Assembly (NCBI GenBank): GCA_964407165.1
Contig: CAYOUJ010000004.1
Span: forward strand, 16,257-80,256
DNA length: 64,000 bases
Reading direction: 5' to 3'
Source of the DNA: CAZPKH01 sp964407165
Lineage (GTDB): Bacteria > Bacteroidota > Bacteroidia > Bacteroidales > Muribaculaceae
Positions 52,361-60,563 of this stretch are shown in pieces; within the stretch, counting starts at the first letter, position 1, and every line of letters starts with the position of its first letter. The position numbers and the translations under genes were made by a program. The notes beneath the pieces were generated by a model. That model saw only the letters and a program-made list of their open reading frames with translations. It searched no databases and had not been told where the DNA came from.

Positions 52361-53790
52361 AATTTTCGAACGCCACGGGCCGCGCGGCCCTCATCATATT
52401 CCTCGCCATCGCCATTCTCGTGGGCATATCGTTCATGCCGCTCGAACGCTGGTCGGGCGGCGCAATCACCGACTTCAATCTCTTCAGCGACATACTCAAC
52501 CTCCCCGACCGCGACGAGGCCGCCGACTCCACCTCCGTCGAGGGCATGGACCCCGAATTGGCAGCTCTCATCATGCAGGGCGAGCAGGCTCCCGCAAACG
52601 ACACCACCGGTGTCTCTGCCACAGCAGCCTCCATCAACGACACTATTCCCGAATACGTCGACACCGACACCGTCATCCCCCCCGTCCGCAGCAACCGCGT
52701 CGGCCAGACCATAGCCATCGAAGACTACACCACCGGCTCGCGCGGCATGAGCCGCCTTAAAAATGCAATACGCGCCGGGCGCCTCGCTCGCGTCGCAATG
52801 GTCGGCGACAGCTACATCGAGGGCGACATCTTCTGCCAGGACCTCCGCCTCAACCTCCAGAACGCCTACGGAGGCGAGGGCGTCGGCTACGTCAACATGC
52901 AGACCGAGTTCGCCGGCTTCCGCCGCACCGTCAAGCAGTCCGGCTCGGGCTGGACCGACCACACGGCCCTCAAGAAGGGCAACGGCTCCAAGGCCTATTT
53001 CGGCCTCTCCGAGCAATACTTCAACGCCTCCTCCTCGGCCAGCTCCACTTACAAGGGGGTCGGCACAATACCCCATCTCGACACCTGGAGCCGCTCACGG
53101 TTCCTATTCGTCGCCCCCAACAACACCACTATCTCCGTCAAGACATCCATCGGCGACTGGCAGCAGCACCAAGTCACCGGCGCCGAGGGCGTGCAGTGCC
53201 TGCTCGTCAACGAGCAGACCTCCGAGTTTGCCATAAAGGTCACCGATCCCAAGCTCATAGGCCTCGGCGTGTGGCTTGACAGCGGCAAGGGCGTCAGCGT
53301 CGACTGCATGTCGTCGCGCGGTTTCTCCGGCATAACCCTGACGGGTATCTCCACCAGCCTCTGCCGCGCCATGGGCCGCGACATCAACTATGACCTCATT
53401 ATCCTCGAGTTTGGCATCAACGCCATGTCGCCCGGCCAGACCAACTACTCCATATACTCCAACCGCATGGTAGAGGTCATCAACCACGTGCGCACCTGCT
53501 ACCCCGACGCCGACATACTCCTGCTCGGCATCGGCGACCGCGGGCAGAAGAAGGGGGGCGATATACACTCCATGAAGGGCGCCGACGAGATGGTCACCGC
53601 CCAGCGCGACGCCGCGCGCCGCGCACACTGCCTGTTCTGGGACACCCGCGAGGCCATGGGCGGCGCTGACGCCATAGTCGCCTGGAGCCAGCAAAAGCTT
53701 GTAAACAAAGATTACATACACCTCACCCACGAGGGCGGCAAGAAGCTCGCAGGCCTGCTCTTCGACGCCATGCAACTCATGCTCAAATGA
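52357..53790 (+). CDS. membrane-anchored SGNH hydrolase-like protein 1
   Basis: A 477-residue periplasmic protein with an N-terminal membrane helix (about 8-25, ALIIFLAIAILVGISFM) and an SGNH domain. VAMVGDSYIEGD carries the nucleophile Ser, FGINAM-like (LILEFGINAMSP) the Asn block and NKDYIHLTHEGGKKLA the Asp-His pair. It overlaps menF by ATGA and the next gene by ATGA, so translation is coupled across the junction. It is likely the acetyltransferase or esterase partner of the MBOAT encoded two genes later. The placement inside the men operon is unusual. Confidence 0.87.
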   Translation: MKFSNATGRAALIIFLAIAILVGISFMPLERWSGGAITDFNLFSDILNLPDRDEAADSTSVEGMDPELAALIMQGEQAPANDTTGVSATAASINDTIPEYVDTDTVIPPVRSNRVGQTIAIEDYTTGSRGMSRLKNAIRAGRLARVAMVGDSYIEGDIFCQDLRLNLQNAYGGEGVGYVNMQTEFAGFRRTVKQSGSGWTDHTALKKGNGSKAYFGLSEQYFNASSSASSTYKGVGTIPHLDTWSRSRFLFVAPNNTTISVKTSIGDWQQHQVTGAEGVQCLLVNEQTSEFAIKVTDPKLIGLGVWLDSGKGVSVDCMSSRGFSGITLTGISTSLCRAMGRDINYDLIILEFGINAMSPGQTNYSIYSNRMVEVINHVRTCYPDADILLLGIGDRGQKKGGDIHSMKGADEMVTAQRDAARRAHCLFWDTREAMGGADAIVAWSQQKLVNKDYIHLTHEGGKKLAGLLFDAMQLMLK

Positions 53791-55217
53791 AAAAGACCCT
53801 CCTTACCATATCTGCCCTGCTGTTGTGCGTCGCCATGGCGCTCACACTCTACGCGAGCCCGCTGCCCCCCGACCCCGACCCTGAAGATCCTGACGAGGTC
53901 GAGGAGGTCACCGAGGGCGATGAATATGACGAAGACGACCGCCAGACCCGTGAGAACCCCACCATCGACGATTACGACGACGAGATTGACATACCCATAC
54001 CCTCGTTCATCAACGTCGGCGCCAACCGCATCAAGCTCAACGGCGCCGACTGGAAAGCTCTCGTCGCGGCCATAAACGCCACGCAGCGCTCCGTGGTCAA
54101 CATCGTGCAGATCGGCGACAGCCACATCCAGGCCGACATCAACTCCGGCACCACCCGCGACCTGCTGCAGTTTGACTACGGCGACGCCGGCCGCGGCATC
54201 ATCACGCCACTCAAGCTCAGCGGCACCAACGAGCCCCGCGACTACGTGTTCACATCTGACCGCTCTTGGAGCGCGCTGAAGGTGATGAAGCGCCCCTGGA
54301 CACGCACCATGGGCTTCACCGGCACATCAATCACCCCAGCCTCAACCGAAAGCTCGTTCACCATCGGCACCGTCACACGCGACGACTACCATCCCTTCTC
54401 CTCGTTCATCCTCTTCCACAAGGGCAAGCTCGACATCACTTCGCTCACCGACGACGACGGCAACTCGCTGTCATTCCACGCCATACCCTCCCGCGACTAT
54501 ACCCAGGTGATGCTCTCTGAGCCGGAGACGCGCGTCACTGTCCGCTTCAGTTGCGCCGGCGACCTCACCCTCTTCGGCGCATACCTCAGCGGCGACCGCC
54601 CCGGCGTGGTCTACAGCGCCATCGGCAACAACGGCGCCACTTACGCCACATATAATAACATAGGCACCGTCGGCGAGGGCATCGCCCCGCTGCATCCGCG
54701 GCTCGTCATCATCTCACTGGGCTGCAACGAGGCATTCGGCAACCTCGACACACAGGGCTTCTACCGCCAGATCGACAAGCTGGTCAAAAACATCAAGGCC
54801 GCCTGCCCCGACGCGCAGATACTGCTCACCACCCCCATGGAGTGCCAGAAGAGCTATTACACCACCTCCACCCGCACCGTAAAGGTGCCCGCCAAGACCT
54901 CCAAGCGCAGCAAGAAGGGCAAGAAGACGCGCAAGTCGTCACGCCGAATGGTCACCAAGAAGATTACCGAGCGACACAAACACTACGGAACGAACAACAA
55001 CATACTCCCCCTGCGCAACGAGATACTGCGCTACGGCCGCGAGAACGGCATAGCCGTCTACGACTGGTATGAGGTGGCCGGCGGCGCCGGCGCCTCCAAG
55101 ACCTGGATAGACGCCGGCCTCTTCTCCGGCGACCGCGTCCACCACTCCGCCAAGGGCTACCACCTGATGGGACGACTCCTCTACGAGGCTCTCATCGACG
55201 AGTTCGGCCGCAAGTAA
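53787..55217 (+). CDS. exported SGNH hydrolase-like protein 2
   Basis: A 476-residue protein with a signal peptide (LLTISALLLCVAMALTLYAS), an acidic linker (DPDPEDPDEVEEVTEGDEY) and an SGNH domain. VNIVQIGDSHIQADI has the nucleophile Ser, VIISLGCNEAFG the Asn block and SGDRVHHSAKGYHLMG the Asp-His end. A lysine-rich loop (KTSKRSKKGKKTRKSSRR) interrupts the domain near residue 370. It is paralogous to the preceding gene and probably works with the MBOAT to add or remove acyl groups from a surface glycan. Confidence 0.88.
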   Translation: MKKTLLTISALLLCVAMALTLYASPLPPDPDPEDPDEVEEVTEGDEYDEDDRQTRENPTIDDYDDEIDIPIPSFINVGANRIKLNGADWKALVAAINATQRSVVNIVQIGDSHIQADINSGTTRDLLQFDYGDAGRGIITPLKLSGTNEPRDYVFTSDRSWSALKVMKRPWTRTMGFTGTSITPASTESSFTIGTVTRDDYHPFSSFILFHKGKLDITSLTDDDGNSLSFHAIPSRDYTQVMLSEPETRVTVRFSCAGDLTLFGAYLSGDRPGVVYSAIGNNGATYATYNNIGTVGEGIAPLHPRLVIISLGCNEAFGNLDTQGFYRQIDKLVKNIKAACPDAQILLTTPMECQKSYYTTSTRTVKVPAKTSKRSKKGKKTRKSSRRMVTKKITERHKHYGTNNNILPLRNEILRYGRENGIAVYDWYEVAGGAGASKTWIDAGLFSGDRVHHSAKGYHLMGRLLYEALIDEFGRK

Positions 55218-55234
55218 ATAACCGACCACCCTTC

Positions 55235-55251
55235 GGGCCATTTTATGGCCC
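55235..55251. terminator. small GGGCCAT hairpin
   Basis: GGGCCAT and ATGGCCC pair around TTT after the SGNH 2 stop; no T tail. Probably a weak attenuator or RNA-stability hairpin. Confidence 0.4.
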
Positions 55252-55275
55252 GCCCGTAAACACCAAACCCTGACT

Positions 55276-56769
55276 GTGGACTCCACAACATTCGACATAG
55301 ACAAGTTTATCGGCGTCTTCCGATATACCGAACACGACCCGATGCTATTCAACACCGGCCTGTTCCTCATACTCTTCGCCTTCTTCGTCGGCCTCTACCA
55401 CCTGCTCAGCCGCCACCGCACATCGCGCATGGTGGTCGTCATCCTCTTCTCTCTCTTCTTCTATTACAAGTCCGCCGCCGGATACTGCTTCATACTCCTC
55501 GGCGTCTGCGTCTCCGACTACCTCCTCGGCCGCATACTCGGCCTCACCGACCGCCGATGGCAGCGCCGTCTGATCGTAACCATCAACGTGGTGCTAAACG
55601 TCGGCATGCTCCTATACTTCAAGTATTTCAACCTCCTCATCGACACAATAAACAACTTCACCGTCCGCGACTTCGACGCCCTCGACATCATAGCCCCCGC
55701 GGGCATCTCCTTCTTCGTCTTCCGCTCCATAAGCTACATCGTCGACATCTACCGCCGCACCATCGAGCCGGCCACCAACTTCCTCGACTACTGCTTCTTC
55801 CTCACCTTCTTCCCGCCCCTGCTCGCGGGTCCCGTGGTGCGCGCCAAAGACCTGCTGCCGCAGATCAAGGCCAACAACCCCGCCACACGCGCCATGGTCA
55901 GCGAGGGCCTCTTCCTCATCATCGCCGGACTAATAAAGAAGGTGGTCGTCGCAGACTACATCGGCGACAACTTCGTCAACCGCGTCTTCGACAACCCGGC
56001 CCTATATTCCGGCTTCGAGAACATGCTCGGCCTCTACGGCTTCACCCTGCAGCTCTACTGCGACTTCTCCGGCTACTCCGACATGGCCATCGGCCTGGCG
56101 CTGTTGCTCGGCTTCCGTTTCGCCGACAACTTCCGCTCACCCTTCAAGTCGCAGAGCCCCACGGAGTTCTGGCGCCGCTGGCATATATCGCTCTCCTCCT
56201 GGCTCCGCGACTACGTATACATACCCATGGGGGGCAACCGCTGCTCCAAGACCCGCCGCAACTTCAACCTCTTCTCCACTATGGTCATCGGCGGCCTGTG
56301 GCACGGAGCCTCGTGGATGTATGTCATCTGGGGCGCCCTTCACGGATTCTTCCTCATCGCCCACAAGACCATCGTTGCCCTGTTTCCACGCATCTCCAAG
56401 AGCCATCACGATACCCCCTGGTGGCGCGTGGCCATCAACATCTTCGTCACGTTCAACCTGGTGGCCATAGCCTTCATGTTCTTCCGCGCCGACTCCCTCG
56501 AGAAGGTCACCGACATGACCCGCCAGATATTCACCTCATTCCACTGGGCCGTAATCCCCGAGTTCATCAACCGCTACTTGCTGGTGGTGCTCGCCATACT
56601 CTTCGGCTTCTTCCTCCACTTCACCCCCGCCGGATGGCAGCGCTCGCTCAAGGCCCGCTGGGACAGTTCCCCCCTTATCCTCCAGGCGGTGCTCCTCGCC
56701 CTCGTCCTGTTCCTCATCATCCAGGTGCGCCAGAGCGACATCGTCCCCTTCATCTACCTCCAATACTAA
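55276..56769 (+). CDS. MBOAT O-acyltransferase (AlgI-like), second copy
   Basis: A 497-residue membrane-bound O-acyltransferase closely resembling the 23246-24712 protein: CDFSGYSDMAIGLALLLGF, FWRRWHISLSSWLRDYVYIP and GGLWHGASWMYVIWGALHG with the catalytic His. About ten helices. It begins with GTG at 55276; the next ATG lies 22 codons later. With two SGNH genes it forms a three-gene O-acylation module that splits menF from menBCE. The acceptor is unknown. Confidence 0.92.
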   Translation: MDSTTFDIDKFIGVFRYTEHDPMLFNTGLFLILFAFFVGLYHLLSRHRTSRMVVVILFSLFFYYKSAAGYCFILLGVCVSDYLLGRILGLTDRRWQRRLIVTINVVLNVGMLLYFKYFNLLIDTINNFTVRDFDALDIIAPAGISFFVFRSISYIVDIYRRTIEPATNFLDYCFFLTFFPPLLAGPVVRAKDLLPQIKANNPATRAMVSEGLFLIIAGLIKKVVVADYIGDNFVNRVFDNPALYSGFENMLGLYGFTLQLYCDFSGYSDMAIGLALLLGFRFADNFRSPFKSQSPTEFWRRWHISLSSWLRDYVYIPMGGNRCSKTRRNFNLFSTMVIGGLWHGASWMYVIWGALHGFFLIAHKTIVALFPRISKSHHDTPWWRVAINIFVTFNLVAIAFMFFRADSLEKVTDMTRQIFTSFHWAVIPEFINRYLLVVLAILFGFFLHFTPAGWQRSLKARWDSSPLILQAVLLALVLFLIIQVRQSDIVPFIYLQY

Positions 56770-56782
56770 CCCAATAATACCC

Positions 56783-56814
56783 CCGTTACCCGATTAGCCG
56801 ATTACCCGATTAAA
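56783..56814. repeat. CCGATTAGCCGATTACCCGA repeat
   Basis: Same word family as 22135-22290 and 38313-38340; short spacer before menB. Confidence 0.55.
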
Positions 56815-56824
56815 TACCCTCCCC

Positions 56825-57643
56825 ATGAGAACCTGGAAACCCATCAAGCAATACGAAGACATCCTCTTCGAGCAATACGGCCAAATAGCCAAGATAACAA
56901 TCAACCGCCCGCAGGTCTACAACGCATTCCGCCCCAAGACCAACTTTGAGATGCTCGACGCAATGGCCTACTGCCGCGAGGCCTCCGACATCGGCGTGAT
57001 TATACTCACCGGCGCCGGCGACAAGGCGTTCTGCTCCGGCGGCGACCAGAAAGTCAAGGGCATCGGCGGCTACGTCGACGACAACGGCGTGCCCCGCCTC
57101 AACGTCCTCGACCTCCACAAGGCCATCCGCTCAATTCCCAAGCCCGTCATAGCCATGGTCAACGGATACGCCATCGGCGGCGGCCACGTACTCCACGTGG
57201 TCTGCGACCTCACCATCGCCGCCGAGACAGCACGCTTCGGCCAGACAGGACCCAAGGTCGGCAGCTTCGACGCCGGCTTCGGCTCCTCCTACCTCGCACG
57301 ATGCATCGGTCAGAAGAAGGCCCGAGAGATATGGTTCCTCTGCCGCCAGTACACCGCCGCCGAGGCCGAGCAGATGGGCATGGTCAACAAAGTCGTACCC
57401 CTCCACCGCCTCGAGGACGAGACTGTCGAATGGGCCGAGACCATACTCAAGCGCAGCCCCATGGCTATCCGCATGATCAAGCGCGCCCTCAACGCCGAGC
57501 TCGACGGACAGCGCGGCATGATGGAGTTTGCCGGCGACGCCACCCTCATGTACTACCTCATGGCCGAGGCCCAGGAGGGCAAGAACGCCTTCCTTGAAAA
57601 GCGCGACCCCGACTTCTCCCAGTTCCCCAAATTCCCCGGCTAG
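56825..57643 (+). CDS. menB: 1,4-dihydroxy-2-naphthoyl-CoA synthase
   Basis: A 272-residue crotonase-fold enzyme that cyclises o-succinylbenzoyl-CoA in menaquinone synthesis. MenB marks are AFCSGGDQKVKG (oxyanion hole), ALTIAAETARFGQTGPKVGSF-type sequence (seen as DLTIAAETARFGQTGPKVGS), FGSSYLAR and the C-terminal KRDPDFSQFPKFPG. The next gene, menC, starts directly after its stop. Length is typical. Confidence 0.96.
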   Translation: MRTWKPIKQYEDILFEQYGQIAKITINRPQVYNAFRPKTNFEMLDAMAYCREASDIGVIILTGAGDKAFCSGGDQKVKGIGGYVDDNGVPRLNVLDLHKAIRSIPKPVIAMVNGYAIGGGHVLHVVCDLTIAAETARFGQTGPKVGSFDAGFGSSYLARCIGQKKAREIWFLCRQYTAAEAEQMGMVNKVVPLHRLEDETVEWAETILKRSPMAIRMIKRALNAELDGQRGMMEFAGDATLMYYLMAEAQEGKNAFLEKRDPDFSQFPKFPG

Positions 57644-58711
57644 ATGCTTAGAGCAAGTTACCAACCTTATACCCTGGTTTTCAAGGCCCCCGCCACCACC
57701 TCCCGCGCCGTCATGACCACCAAGCCCACGTGGTTCATAAAGGTGTGGGACGACGAGGCCCCCGATGTCATCGGCATCGGCGAGTGCGCCCTCTTCCCCG
57801 GGCTCAGCGCCGACGACACCCCTTATTACGAGAAGATACTCGCCCGCGCCTGCGAGACCATCAATGAGATAGACGTACGCATACTCCAGAAATTCAGTTC
57901 CATACGCTTCGGCATCGAGACCGCGTTACGCGACCTTGAGCATGGCGGACAGCGCGTCATTTATGACACCCCCTTCGTCCGTGGCGACGAGCGCTTAGTA
58001 ATCAACGGCCTGGTGTGGATGGGCACCGCCGACGAGATGCTCGCCCGCATCGACGAGAAGATCAGTGCCGGCTTCCGCTGCATCAAGCTGAAAATCGGCG
58101 GCATCGACTTCGACCGCGAGCTTGACCTCTTGAAACACATCCGCGACGCTTTCCCCGCCTCGGAGCTCACCCTCCGCCTCGACGCCAACGGCGCCTTCAC
58201 CACGGAGAACGCCCTGGAGCGCCTTGACCGGCTCGCCCGCTTCGATATCCACTCCATCGAGCAGCCCATACGCCAGGGTCAGTGGGTAGAGATGGCCACG
58301 CTGACCACCCTCAGCCCCATACCCATCGCCCTCGACGAGGAGCTGATAGGCATCGACACCCTGCCACGCAAGCGCTCACTCATCGAGGTCATACGGCCCA
58401 AGTATCTGATACTCAAGCCCGCGCTCTGCGGCGGTCTCACCGGCTCTTACGAGTGGGTGCAGCTCGCTGGGGAATACGGCCTCGGCTGGTGGCTCACCTC
58501 CGCCCTCGAGTCAAACATCGGCCTCAACGCCATCGCCCAGTTCGCCAGTTCGTTGGAGCGGGGCGGCGCCCTCGCGCCCCGACCGGCCATACCCCAGGGC
58601 CTCGGCACCGGCGCCCTGTACGTCAACAATATCCCCTCCCCCCTCTGCCAAGAGTCTGATTACCTGTGCTACAACCCCTCCAAGTCGTGGGATCTCAGTC
58701 CACTCAAATAG
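57644..58711 (+). CDS. menC: o-succinylbenzoate synthase with in-frame repeat
   Basis: A 355-residue enolase-superfamily enzyme dehydrating SHCHC to o-succinylbenzoate. The acid/base lysine pattern is IKLKIGGIDFDRELDLLKHI, with metal ligands in LRLDANGAF, IHSIEQPI and IALDEELIG. The end reads LGTGALYVNNIPSPL. A family A palindrome (58555-58581) inserts ERGGALAPR near the C-terminus without breaking the frame. It begins immediately after menB; menE begins inside its last 46 bases. Confidence 0.94.
   Translation: MLRASYQPYTLVFKAPATTSRAVMTTKPTWFIKVWDDEAPDVIGIGECALFPGLSADDTPYYEKILARACETINEIDVRILQKFSSIRFGIETALRDLEHGGQRVIYDTPFVRGDERLVINGLVWMGTADEMLARIDEKISAGFRCIKLKIGGIDFDRELDLLKHIRDAFPASELTLRLDANGAFTTENALERLDRLARFDIHSIEQPIRQGQWVEMATLTTLSPIPIALDEELIGIDTLPRKRSLIEVIRPKYLILKPALCGGLTGSYEWVQLAGEYGLGWWLTSALESNIGLNAIAQFASSLERGGALAPRPAIPQGLGTGALYVNNIPSPLCQESDYLCYNPSKSWDLSPLK
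58555..58581 (+). repeat. family A in-frame palindrome, in menC
   Basis: Consensus 27-bp unit, reads LERGGALAPR. Confidence 0.85.
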
Positions 58712-59724
58712 AAGCGTTCTTAAAGGAGTGGCGCAGCGACTGCCCATACGTCGTCGCCCACACCTCCGGCTCGACAGGCGCACCCAAGGAGATACGCCTG
58801 CCAAAGGCCGACATGGCCGTCAGCGCACGCGCCACATGCCGCCGGTTCGGCATCACCTCACAGTCAGTGCTCTGGCTCCCACTCTCCGTTGACTACATCG
58901 CCGGCAAGATGATGGCCGTCCGCGCCGATCTCTCCGGCGCCCGTCTCGTCGCCGACACCCCTTCGCGCACCCTCACGCCGCCTGACCTCCCCATCGACCT
59001 CATCGCCATCGTCCCCCAGCAAGTCAACGGCCTCGTCGAAGCTGTCAAAATGGGTGCCGTCATCCGCAACGTCATCGTCGGCGGAGGCCCCCTCTCCCCC
59101 CCCCATGAGCAGGCCCTCAAAGTCCTCCCCTGCCGCGTCTTCGCCACTTACGGCATGACCGAGACCTGCAGCCACGTCGCCCTGCGCAGCATCACCGACG
59201 CCGAAGACGCATTCACCGCCATGCCCGGCATAACATTCGCCACCGACGAGCGTGACTGCCTGACCATCCTCTGTCCCGAATATTCTTTCAAGCAGCTGCA
59301 GACCAACGACATAGTGCAACTTCTCTCCCCAACATGCTTCCGCTGGCTCGGCCGTGCCGACAACGCCATCATCACCGGCGGCCTCAAAGTCATCCCCGAG
59401 TTAATCGAGCAGAAAATCGCCCCTCTCATCCCTTCCGGCGTCGACTTCGCCATCTCCTCCCGCCCAAGTGAACGCTGGGGTCGGGAAGTAGTCCTGGTGG
59501 TAGCCGTCGGCCCACCCCAAACCCCTCCCCAAGGGGAGGGGCTTACCAAGAGCTTAGAAGCCCCTCCCCTTGGGGAGGGGTTTGGGGTGGGCCAGTCTGG
59601 CCTCCTTCCCCACGAACTCCCTAAAGCCATAGTCGCAGTGCCGGCCCTCCCCCGCGCCTCCCACGGCAAGCTCGACCGCCCGGCCCTCGCCCGCCTCCTC
59701 TCCAATCTCATACAGAAACAATAG
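58666..59724 (+). CDS. menE: o-succinylbenzoate-CoA ligase with family B insertion
   Basis: An about 352-residue acyl-CoA synthetase activating o-succinylbenzoate with ATP and CoA. The AMP-binding motif is HTSGSTGAPKEIRL, with FATYGMTETCSHVALRS and LGRADNAIITGGLKVIPE (the ANL hinge), and SHGKLDRPAL at the catalytic lysine. GTG at 58666 or 58687 could start it; both overlap menC. A composite family B repeat (59509-59593) inserts PPQTPPQGEG and EAPPLGEGFG-type sequence shortly before the catalytic lysine. The gene's last codons form one arm of a 34-bp hairpin. Confidence 0.92.
   Translation: MLQPLQVVGSQSTQIEAFLKEWRSDCPYVVAHTSGSTGAPKEIRLPKADMAVSARATCRRFGITSQSVLWLPLSVDYIAGKMMAVRADLSGARLVADTPSRTLTPPDLPIDLIAIVPQQVNGLVEAVKMGAVIRNVIVGGGPLSPPHEQALKVLPCRVFATYGMTETCSHVALRSITDAEDAFTAMPGITFATDERDCLTILCPEYSFKQLQTNDIVQLLSPTCFRWLGRADNAIITGGLKVIPELIEQKIAPLIPSGVDFAISSRPSERWGREVVLVVAVGPPQTPPQGEGLTKSLEAPPLGEGFGVGQSGLLPHELPKAIVAVPALPRASHGKLDRPALARLLSNLIQKQ
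59509..59593 (+). repeat. 85-bp composite family B inverted repeat in menE
   Basis: Two 36-bp arms (59509-59544 and 59558-59593) are perfect reverse complements with a 13-nt spacer, and each arm contains its own CTCCCC/GGGGAG hairpin. It is translated in frame between the ANL hinge and the catalytic Lys region. Confidence 0.9.
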
Positions 59725-59777
59725 AAACGACAGAAACAAAAAAGTTTCTGTCGTTTCTATTGTTTCTGTATGAGATT
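59704..59777. terminator. 34-bp perfect hairpin over the menE stop
   Basis: Arms 59704-59737 and 59744-59777 match perfectly around six A. The left arm contains the last seven codons of menE; the right arm ends 8 bp before the Crp gene stop. It can terminate both convergent genes. Confidence 0.85.
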
Positions 59778-59784
59778 GTTTCAG

Positions 59785-60486
59785 TTACCCGAACTTGCTG
59801 ATCCGCCGCAGCATCGGCTCGTTGATCACCTTGATGCAACGGCCGTCTACTATCAGCAGCTTCTCGTTGACAAACGCCGTGAGCGTGCGTATCGCGTTGG
59901 AGGTGGTCATATTCGAGAGATTCGCCAGGTCACCGCGGCCCATGTAGATGCGCAGCGTCACCCCGTCATCCTCCAGCCCGTAATTGTCGAGCAGCATGAT
60001 CAGCGCCTCTGCCAGACGCCCGCGGATATGCTTCTGAGTAAGATTGACTATGCGTGTGTCAGAGCTGCCAAGGTTGCGCGACAGCTCGTGGATGAAAAAC
60101 CGCGCCAAGCGCATATTGTTGTCTATCATCTCGTCCACCAGCTTCAGCGGCAGCATCCCGATGACCGACGGCTCAAAGGCCGCCGCACTCGACCCGTACG
60201 ACTCCCCGGCGAAATAGGCGCGATACCCGAAATACTGCACCGGCTTGATAAGCCGCAATATCTGCGCGCGGCCGCCGCCGAGGCCGTCCTTGTACTTCTT
60301 CACCTTCCCCTTCAGCAGGCAGTAAAGATACTCCGGCTCGTCTCGCTCGCCGTAGACCACCTGGTTCTTCTTGTATTCCTGTATGACGAAGTTGCCGGCT
60401 ACCAGGCGCTTCTCGTTGCCGTCGAGAATGCTCCAGATGTCGGCCATGTCTTCGCTAATAACCTTGTCGAGTGCGCTTTTTATCAT
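59785..60486 (-). CDS. Crp/Fnr-family transcription regulator
   Basis: A 233-residue regulator with an N-terminal cyclic-nucleotide-binding-like beta barrel (about 30-140; YLYCLLKGKVKKYKDGLGGG, then FGYRAYFAGESYGSSAAAFE) and a C-terminal winged helix (IYMGRGDLANLSNMTTSNAIRTLTAFV). It has only two cysteines, so it is not an FNR-type iron-sulfur sensor. The effector is unknown. It sits between men genes and feoAB, with redox or iron control a reasonable guess. Confidence 0.9.
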   Translation of the reverse strand: MIKSALDKVISEDMADIWSILDGNEKRLVAGNFVIQEYKKNQVVYGERDEPEYLYCLLKGKVKKYKDGLGGGRAQILRLIKPVQYFGYRAYFAGESYGSSAAAFEPSVIGMLPLKLVDEMIDNNMRLARFFIHELSRNLGSSDTRIVNLTQKHIRGRLAEALIMLLDNYGLEDDGVTLRIYMGRGDLANLSNMTTSNAIRTLTAFVNEKLLIVDGRCIKVINEPMLRRISKFG

Positions 60487-60563
60487 TTTACCCTAAAAAG
60501 TACCTTTTTGCCTCGCAAAATTACAACAATTGTTCGTAATAACAAACAATTTTGTAACATTTT

